In this document: positions 1-4,587 of the stretch, in pieces
Numbering within the stretch: the stretch's first letter is position 1
Layout of the letters: each line of letters opens with the position of its first letter
NCBI GenBank assembly: GCA_902774655.1
Contig: CACYJD010000023.1
Span: forward strand, 1,662 to 9,594
Length of the DNA stretch: 7,933 nucleotides
DNA from: an uncultured Erysipelotrichaceae bacterium
GTDB lineage: Bacteria; Bacillota_I; Bacilli_A; RFN20; CAG-826
Direction of reading: 5' to 3'
The notes under the pieces: model-generated
Databases searched by the model: none
Seen by the model: only the letters and a program-made list of their open reading frames with translations
Told to the model about the DNA's origin: nothing
Translations under genes and position numbers: made by a program

Positions 1-372
1 AATGTCGCAAAATATGATGATTTTATTAATGTTGATTTAAAAATCACCGCAGAAGTCACCTTAATTTGCTCATATAGCCTTAAGCCATTCCCTTCAAAAC
101 TAAGAGCAGAGGATGAACTTCACTTTGCCAGTTATATTGATGAAGATGATTATGAACTTCTTGATTACAAGGGTAGTGTTATCGATCTTGATCCATACAT
201 TTTTGACTTAATTAGTGCTTCGGTACCATTAAAACCAAAAGCTCCTGGAGCAAAGCTTCCAGATAGTGGAAAAGGCTACCGAGTCATGACTGAAGATGAG
301 GAAAGACAAGAAAAGTCCGAAAAAGGTAATGGCAAGTTTGACGCTCTGTTAGATTTAGACTTAGACGATTAA
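1..372 (+). CDS. yceD: YceD/DUF177 family protein, 3' part (5' end outside window)
   Basis: Frame 1 is open from the first base to a TAA at 370-372, giving the last 123 residues. The fragment opens with a DUF177-like stretch (ITAEVTLICSYSLKPF) resembling the family's core 'l.G.l.l.C.rtL..f' segment. It continues with an acidic patch and a helix like the family's 'D L..i..eli.l.iP', here around DLDPYIFDLISASVPLKPK. The tail (GKGYRVMTEDEERQ, then KFDALLDLDLDD) lines up with the Bacillus YlbN ending, in which a G-G-W-x-V-x-S/T-E segment is followed by 'DPRFAAL'. DUF177 proteins are soluble and linked to 23S rRNA or 50S ribosome maturation. The gene is normally followed directly by rpmF (ribosomal protein L32), which is absent here; an intrinsic terminator and then mraZ follow instead. 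Identification rests on the C-terminal half only. Confidence 0.8.
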   Translation, partial: NVAKYDDFINVDLKITAEVTLICSYSLKPFPSKLRAEDELHFASYIDEDDYELLDYKGSVIDLDPYIFDLISASVPLKPKAPGAKLPDSGKGYRVMTEDEERQEKSEKGNGKFDALLDLDLDD

Positions 373-401
373 TCTATAAAAACAAAATATAATTTATCAA
401 T

Positions 402-437
402 AAAATGTCACACTTTGTGTGACCTTTTATTATTTTT
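402..437 (+). terminator. Intrinsic terminator after yceD
   Basis: A perfect 7-bp stem, GTCACAC (407-413) with GTGTGAC (417-423), closes a TTT loop. Beyond one mismatch the stem can extend by AAAA (402-405) with TTTT (425-428). The tail TTTTATTATTTTT (425-437) is U-rich. It lies 34 bp after the yceD stop codon and separates yceD from the mraZ promoter. The A-rich left flank means it could also work weakly in the opposite direction, although no minus-strand gene is nearby. Confidence 0.85.
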
Positions 438-463
438 ATGTCGAAAAATTCCATAAAATTTTG

Positions 464-493
464 TTTACAAGGTAAGCTCAAAATCCTTATAAT
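464..493 (+). promoter_or_regulatory. Sigma-A type promoter of mraZ
   Basis: A -35 like TTTACA (464-469) and a perfect -10 TATAAT (488-493) are separated by 18 bp. The expected start point is near 500, giving a leader of about 25 nt that carries the tandem GTGGAG repeats and the ribosome binding site. The promoter starts downstream of the yceD terminator, so mraZ begins its own transcription unit. Confidence 0.75.
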
Positions 494-503
494 TTAGTTA
501 CCT

Positions 504-523
504 AAGTGGAGGAAAGTGGAGTA
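504..523 (+). promoter_or_regulatory. Tandem MraZ-box-like operator overlapping the mraZ ribosome binding site
   Basis: Two adjoining 10-bp units, AAGTGGAGGA (504-513) and AAGTGGAGTA (514-523), differ at one position. Expressed otherwise, this is GTGGAG, a 4-nt spacer, and GTGGAG again. MraZ proteins are known to repress their own operon by binding short G-rich direct repeats at about 10-bp pitch just upstream of mraZ; mollicute and Bacillus versions contain a GTG(G) core. Here both repeats also contain Shine-Dalgarno cores: GGAGG at 508-512 is 13 nt from the ATG and GGAG at 518-521 is 4 nt away. The operator and ribosome binding site are thus the same bases. Only two clear copies are visible. 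Binding by this MraZ is inferred. Confidence 0.7.
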
Positions 524-525
524 AA

Positions 526-954
526 ATGCTATTCGGTTCTTTTGAGCACCAATTAGATGAAAAAGGAAGAATTATTCTTCCTAGCAAGCTTCGTACAGCC
601 CTAAGTGAAAAACTTTACATTATCAAAGGTTACGAAGGTTGCTTGTCAGTTTTTTGCGAAAAAGATTTTGAAAACTACATTAAAAAAATCCAAGAACTCC
701 CTTATAACGAGAAGCTAACAAGAGATGTAGTTAGAGTTGCAATGAGTTCAGTAAGCGAACTTATCGTAGACAAACAATTTAGAATCCAACTTCCTAAAGA
801 AGTAATCGAGAGATATAAAATCTCAAAGGAACTAACAATTGTTGGAGTAATTGACCACATTGAAATCTGGAATAGAGACAAGTGGTTAGAATACTTAGCT
901 CTTAACGAGCAACAATTCGATTCTAACTCAGAAAACTTATTGAAAAATGAGTAA
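526..954 (+). CDS. mraZ: Transcriptional regulator MraZ
   Basis: This 142-residue protein has the usual MraZ length and the double SpoVT-AbrB fold. MraZ is a ring-forming DNA-binding protein that represses the division and cell wall operon it heads, and it has also been linked to RsmH. The first DNA-binding motif, DEKGRIILPSKLR (residues 11-23), matches the family D-x-K-G-R-x-x-x-P-x-x-x-R. The second, DKQFRIQLPKEV (82-93), follows the family apart from Phe where Gly normally precedes Arg. The end of the second repeat, VGVIDHIEIWNRDKW (106-120), is typical. The start is the first ATG after the purine-rich ribosome binding site, and the N-terminal MLFG start fits family members. The stop overlaps the rsmH start by 8 bp. 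The GTGGAG repeats just upstream are a likely autoregulatory site. Confidence 0.97.
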   Translation: MLFGSFEHQLDEKGRIILPSKLRTALSEKLYIIKGYEGCLSVFCEKDFENYIKKIQELPYNEKLTRDVVRVAMSSVSELIVDKQFRIQLPKEVIERYKISKELTIVGVIDHIEIWNRDKWLEYLALNEQQFDSNSENLLKNE

Positions 955-1885
955 CTACCACGTTAGCGTTCTATTGAACGAGGCTATTGAAAATCTAGCC
1001 ATTAAACCTGATGGAATTTATCTAGATTTAACCCTCGGAAGAGCAGGGCACTCAAGTGAAATATTACGCAAATTAAGCGCAAGAGGTCGCCTAATTGCCT
1101 TCGACAAAGATATTGAAGCAATTAATTTCTCGAAAGAAAAATTGTCTTCAATCTCTAGCAACTTTACCCTCATTAAAGATGACTTTAGAAACTTCAAAAG
1201 TCACCTAAATGAAATGGGTATAAGCCATGTTGATGGAATCCTATTAGACTTAGGAGTTTCATCGCCTCAATTTGATGATATATCGAGAGGTTTCTCCTAT
1301 AAAGGTGATGCCAAACTCGATATGAGAATGGATCAAACGGCAACGTTAGATGCATACACTGTTATAAATACGTACTCACTTCCTCACCTCACTCAAATAT
1401 TCCGTGAATACGGCGAAGACAAATACGCATATAACGTTGCCAAAAACATCCTGAAATATAGAGAAAGTAAACCGATTGAATCAACCAGCGAATTGGTTGA
1501 GATCATAAAAAGCAGCAAACCTCAAAAAGAGTTAGCGAAAAAAGGACACCCTGCAAAGCAGATATTCCAAGCAATACGCATTGAGGTCAACGATGAATTA
1601 GGTGCATTAAAAGCAGTTCTAAGCGATGCACTTGAATCACTAAATGTAGGTGGTAGATTAGCGATTATTAGCTTCCACTCACTTGAGGACAGAATAGTAA
1701 AAGTTGCCTTCAAGAACGCTGCAGTTATCGAAGGGAGTAGAGACCCTTTGCTAGCACTAAATACGCAAGAACCTGACTATAAATTGGTTAATAACCACGT
1801 AATTCTTCCTAGTGAAGAAGAACTCGCTGTTAATCCAAGAAGCAAGTCAGCAAAGATGAGAGTCATAGAAAGGATTAAGCAATGA
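947..1885 (+). CDS. rsmH: 16S rRNA (cytosine(1402)-N4)-methyltransferase RsmH
   Basis: RsmH (formerly MraW) uses S-adenosylmethionine to methylate N4 of C1402 in the 16S rRNA decoding centre. The 312-residue length matches the family (313 in E. coli). Visible signatures are HVSVLLNEAI (5-14), the SAM-binding loop DLTLGRAGHSSEIL (27-40), DGILLDLGVSSPQFD (96-110), RGFSYKGDAKLDMRMD (114-129), HPAKQIFQAIRIEVNDEL (201-218), ISFHSLEDRIVK (241-252) and the C-terminal NPRSKSAKMRV (296-306). The SAM loop reads G-R-A-G-H where most members have G-x-G-G-H. The gene starts inside mraZ (8-bp overlap) with no obvious Shine-Dalgarno site, so translation is probably coupled to mraZ. It ends with a TGA that overlaps the next ATG by 4 bp. 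That TGA falls where the family ends and supports a standard genetic code. Confidence 0.97.
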   Translation: MSNYHVSVLLNEAIENLAIKPDGIYLDLTLGRAGHSSEILRKLSARGRLIAFDKDIEAINFSKEKLSSISSNFTLIKDDFRNFKSHLNEMGISHVDGILLDLGVSSPQFDDISRGFSYKGDAKLDMRMDQTATLDAYTVINTYSLPHLTQIFREYGEDKYAYNVAKNILKYRESKPIESTSELVEIIKSSKPQKELAKKGHPAKQIFQAIRIEVNDELGALKAVLSDALESLNVGGRLAIISFHSLEDRIVKVAFKNAAVIEGSRDPLLALNTQEPDYKLVNNHVILPSEEELAVNPRSKSAKMRVIERIKQ

Positions 1886-2025
1886 AAGACAAACTCTACA
1901 AACACGGTAAAACACGCTTCCAATATGTCTTGAAGCAATTTTTAATCGTGTCAATTGTAGTGATTACTGCTGCTTTGTTAGTTGCTATCCCAGTCACTGT
2001 CGACATCTTACTTAAACTACACTAA
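1882..2025 (+). CDS. 47-residue single-pass membrane protein in the ftsL position
   Basis: This short reading frame of 47 codons starts in an ATGA overlap with the rsmH stop. A Shine-Dalgarno-like AAAGGA (1869-1874) ends 7 nt before the ATG, which argues for real translation. The N-terminus (residues 1-19) is strongly basic, with K, H and R throughout. One hydrophobic segment follows at about residues 20-40 (FLIVSIVVITAALLVAIPVT), then a short DILLKLH tail. The expected topology is N-terminus inside with almost nothing outside. In Bacillota the gene after rsmH is normally ftsL, a 100-120 residue bitopic divisome protein with an external leucine-zipper coiled coil. Position, charge pattern and topology fit FtsL, but the coiled coil is missing. 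It may be an FtsL remnant or an unrelated small membrane protein. I do not recognise the sequence itself. Confidence 0.7.
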   Translation: MKDKLYKHGKTRFQYVLKQFLIVSIVVITAALLVAIPVTVDILLKLH

Positions 2026-2052
2026 AAATTAGTTCAAATTCAAATAAAGAAT

Positions 2053-2102
2053 AGGTTCTCGGCTATTTGGGACAAAAGTCTCAATCAACTCGAGAACCTT
2101 TT
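2053..2102 (+). terminator. Nested inverted repeat, probable terminator of the mraZ operon
   Basis: The outer stem is a perfect 9 bp: AGGTTCTCG (2053-2061) with CGAGAACCT (2091-2099), followed by TTTTG. Inside it, after an internal loop of 5 and 6 nt, is a second 7-bp stem: TTGGGAC (2067-2073) with GTCTCAA (2078-2084), containing one G-U pair and closed by an AAAA loop. It begins 27 bp after the small membrane gene and ends before the ftsA promoter, so a terminator role fits. The U-tract is only four bases long, and the total length of 47 nt is more than a terminator needs. A dispersed repeat or miniature element that doubles as a terminator is possible. Confidence 0.6.
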
Positions 2103-2124
2103 GTAACAAAGTTATAAAAGATTA

Positions 2125-2152
2125 TTGAAGCGTAAATTTGTTTATATATAAT
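2125..2152 (+). promoter_or_regulatory. Promoter of the ftsA-ftsZ transcript
   Basis: A -35 like TTGAAG (2125-2130) and a perfect -10 TATAAT (2147-2152) are spaced by 16 bp. The predicted transcription start, about 7 nt past the -10, falls near 2158-2160. That is on top of the first possible ATG of ftsA (2157) and about 10 nt before the second in-frame ATG (2169). The surrounding sequence is very AT-rich, so other TATA-like hexamers overlap and the exact -10 is not certain. Confidence 0.6.
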
Positions 2153-2156
2153 ATAA

Positions 2157-3428
2157 ATGGTATATCATATGGAAGCTATAGGAATTCTAGAAATAACGGA
2201 TACTGCGGTAAGACTATTAATCGGTCAATTTCATAACGATGAAGTCTCTGTTTTGTATACAAAAGAGTTACCAGTTGAAGACTATATGGATAGAGGCGAG
2301 ATTAAAAATGTCGCCAAAATCTTAGAAACAGTTAACACTTTAGCATTTGTTAAGGATGATGAAGCTAAACTAAGACTTAAGGTAACCAAAGTTATTTTTG
2401 TATTACCTGCAATTGGTTTTGCTATTTTTGAAACCAGAAAGAGCACTAACGTTGTTTCTGCAACAAGCAAGATTCAACAGTTGGATATTAATAACGCTAT
2501 TTCTTTAGCACAAAAGGACTTAACAAATCCTGGTTTCGAAGTGGTTGATGTAGTTCCTGAGTTATTCTTTATTGGCCAAGATAAATACACTAAGATTCCT
2601 CCTATTGGAGAAACCAGCAGAACTATTGCAATTATTGCAAGAATCTTTGCTCTTCCTAGCAGTGTAATTTCTACATACGTTAGAAGAATTATTGAGCCAA
2701 GCGAGATTCAACTTAAGAGATCTGTTGTATCTACCGTCGCTATTGAAGAAGTTTGTAAGAAATCATTACCAAAGATTCCTGATCATTACTTAATTGATAT
2801 TGGTGAAGGATTTACTAAGGTTGCTCTAGTTGGCAAAAATAACCCAGTATCTGTGAATATTTTTAAAAAAGGTACCGGAGATTTAATCCGTATTGTAGCA
2901 GAAAAGTTCCATATTTCATTCCAAGCTGCTAGAGAAGCAATTGAGAATTATGGTATAGAAAATAGACAAACTAAATTCATGCCTCCAGTAATTGAATCTG
3001 TCAATGAAGAAGGCCTTAAGAGTGTTTACACTCTCGATGAATTAAGCAATATCATTAAGGAATTCTTTGTTGAATTTTTCAACGACTTAGATGTATGCAT
3101 TACAACTGTTAAAAAGGACTATGTAAATAATCCTGCAATTGCAAACTTACCATTTATCTTAACTGGTGGAGTTACAAGCATGAAAGAATTAGATACCTTA
3201 TTCAAAGGTAGATATCCAAATAACGAAATACACATCTTAACTTCAAATGTTATGGGTGCTAGAGAACAAAAGTATATCCCACTTATTGGTGCGTTACTTT
3301 ATAGTTCTACATACAAAGGATCATTAACTGACTCTCAAGAAAAAGTTAATCAACTTTCTAGAGAAGAGAAGAAAGATGACACTAAAAAGAAAAAATCAGG
3401 CCTAAAAGGACTGTTCGGAGGTAAATAG
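2157..3428 (+). CDS. ftsA: Divergent cell division protein FtsA
   Basis: FtsA is an actin-like ATPase that ties FtsZ filaments to the membrane at the division site. This 423-residue protein has the FtsA layout: an N-terminal strand pair with a degenerate phosphate-1 loop (GILEITDTAVRLLIG, 9-23); a 1C-like region (about 85-160); the phosphate-2 loop DIGEGFTKVAL (214-224); the adenosine motif FILTGGVTSM (333-342); and a final YIPLIGALLY (373-382). A charged lysine-rich linker (about 395-413) ends in GLKGLFGGK, which resembles the amphipathic membrane-targeting tip of FtsA. In phosphate-1 the usual D-I-G-T is replaced by E-I-T-D. ftsZ follows 5 bp downstream, which supports the call. There is no Shine-Dalgarno site before either ATG; given the promoter, the true start may be the second Met (2169, residue 5), which brings the N-terminus to MEAIGILEI. 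Confidence 0.88.
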   Translation: MVYHMEAIGILEITDTAVRLLIGQFHNDEVSVLYTKELPVEDYMDRGEIKNVAKILETVNTLAFVKDDEAKLRLKVTKVIFVLPAIGFAIFETRKSTNVVSATSKIQQLDINNAISLAQKDLTNPGFEVVDVVPELFFIGQDKYTKIPPIGETSRTIAIIARIFALPSSVISTYVRRIIEPSEIQLKRSVVSTVAIEEVCKKSLPKIPDHYLIDIGEGFTKVALVGKNNPVSVNIFKKGTGDLIRIVAEKFHISFQAAREAIENYGIENRQTKFMPPVIESVNEEGLKSVYTLDELSNIIKEFFVEFFNDLDVCITTVKKDYVNNPAIANLPFILTGGVTSMKELDTLFKGRYPNNEIHILTSNVMGAREQKYIPLIGALLYSSTYKGSLTDSQEKVNQLSREEKKDDTKKKKSGLKGLFGGK

Positions 3429-3433
3429 AATAT

Positions 3434-4585
3434 ATGTCTTACGATTTAGATAATTATGAAGCCGTTGCTCGTATTGTAGTAATCGGTGTTGGCGGTGCTG
3501 GTAACAACGCTGTCAATAGAATGATTGATGATAACATTCAATCAGTCGAGTTTTATGTTGCCAATACAGATAAGCAAGCTCTTTCAACCTCCAAAGCTCC
3601 AAATAGAATTGTTTTAGGCGATGATTTAACTCAAGGCTTAGGTGCTGGTGGTGATCCAGAAGTTGGTAAGCAAGCTGCCGAAGCATCAAAAGAAGAAATT
3701 AGAGAAATTGTTAAAGGCGCAAACATGGTCTTTATTGCTGCAGGCATGGGTGGTGGTACCGGTACAGGTGCTGCTCCAATCATTGCGCAAATCGCTAAAG
3801 AAGAAAAAGCCCTTGTTGTCGCCATTGTTACTAGACCATTTACCTTTGAAGGTAATAAGCGTATCGCTAACTCTGTTCAAGGTCTCAATGATTTAAAGGA
3901 TGCAGTTGACGCAATTATTATTGTTAGTAACGATAAGTTACTTATGGTTAATGGTACTCGTCCAATCAGTGAAGCATTTAGTGAGTCCGATAAAGTTTTA
4001 GCACAATCTGTTAAAACCGTTACAGATTTAATCTTAATGCCTGCAGTTATTAACTTAGACTTTGCAGACGTTAGAAATACTCTTAAGGGTTCAGGTGTTT
4101 CTTTAATTGGATTTGGTATGGGTAGTGGCGCTAATAAAGCTTCAGAAGCTGCTCAAAGTGCTATTAACTCTCCATTACTTGAAGCAAGTATTGCTGGTGC
4201 TAGAAAAGCAATTTGTAGCGTTACTTGTGGACCAAATGTTTCACTTTATGAAGCTCAAGAAACAGTTGAAAGAATTAGAGAAGCCGCCGGCGGAGATATC
4301 AATATTATCTTTGGTATGTCAATTAACGATATGCTTGATGATCAAATCTTAGTAAGTGTTATCGCTAGTGACTTCAATAAGGAATATGACTTTAGTGAAC
4401 TACCACAATTTGGTGGTCAAAAGAATACATCTGCTCTAGCAGAAATGGATGAAAAAGAAGATAAAGCTCAAGAAGAGTCATTTGAAGAAACTCTTGAAGA
4501 GAACGATAAAGATCCAGATATTCAAGAAGATGACTTTAGTAGTGGATTCTTAGCGGATTATCTTAAAAAGAAAAATATTGAATAA
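3434..4585 (+). CDS. ftsZ: Cell division protein FtsZ
   Basis: FtsZ is the tubulin-like GTPase that polymerises into the cytokinetic ring. The 383-residue protein shows IVVIGVGGAGNNAVNRM (14-30), NTDKQAL (44-50), the tubulin signature GGGTGTG (106-112) and the T7 loop NLDFADV (207-213), with the catalytic acids D209 and D212 that complete the neighbouring subunit's active site. The GTPase core ends near residue 315. A very acidic linker (about 334-368) leads to a hydrophobic and basic tip, SSGFLADYLKKKNIE (369-383). This is a divergent form of the conserved C-terminal peptide that normally binds FtsA and reads like D-I-P-x-F-L-R-x-R. A GGAGG (3417-3421) lies inside the end of ftsA, 12 nt before the ATG. 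The next gene starts 2 bp after the stop, so ftsA, ftsZ and the nuclease gene probably share a transcript. Confidence 0.99.
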   Translation: MSYDLDNYEAVARIVVIGVGGAGNNAVNRMIDDNIQSVEFYVANTDKQALSTSKAPNRIVLGDDLTQGLGAGGDPEVGKQAAEASKEEIREIVKGANMVFIAAGMGGGTGTGAAPIIAQIAKEEKALVVAIVTRPFTFEGNKRIANSVQGLNDLKDAVDAIIIVSNDKLLMVNGTRPISEAFSESDKVLAQSVKTVTDLILMPAVINLDFADVRNTLKGSGVSLIGFGMGSGANKASEAAQSAINSPLLEASIAGARKAICSVTCGPNVSLYEAQETVERIREAAGGDINIIFGMSINDMLDDQILVSVIASDFNKEYDFSELPQFGGQKNTSALAEMDEKEDKAQEESFEETLEENDKDPDIQEDDFSSGFLADYLKKKNIE

Positions 4586-4587
4586 TT

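Noticed and set aside
494..503. A third upstream MraZ repeat
   Set aside because: The 10 bp before the first unit share almost nothing with AAGTGGAGGA, so only two repeats are claimed.
1522..1713. Minus-strand frame of 63 codons inside rsmH
   Set aside because: It is antisense to conserved RsmH motifs, has no ribosome binding site and no family resemblance; it is a shadow of the real gene.
1883..1885. UGA read as tryptophan (Mycoplasma code)
   Set aside because: RsmH ends within a few residues of its conserved NPRSKSAK motif at this TGA, and all Trp positions in FtsZ-neighbour genes and IleRS use TGG.
2041..2110. Terminal repeat of a named insertion sequence
   Set aside because: There is an inverted repeat but no transposase or visible target duplication, and I cannot assign it to a known family from sequence alone.
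3631..4352. Several overlapping frames of 64-84 codons on both strands inside ftsZ
   Set aside because: They follow from the codon bias of ftsZ; the encoded sequences are low-complexity (Leu/Lys- or Ser/Pro-rich) and the ftsZ frame is unambiguous.
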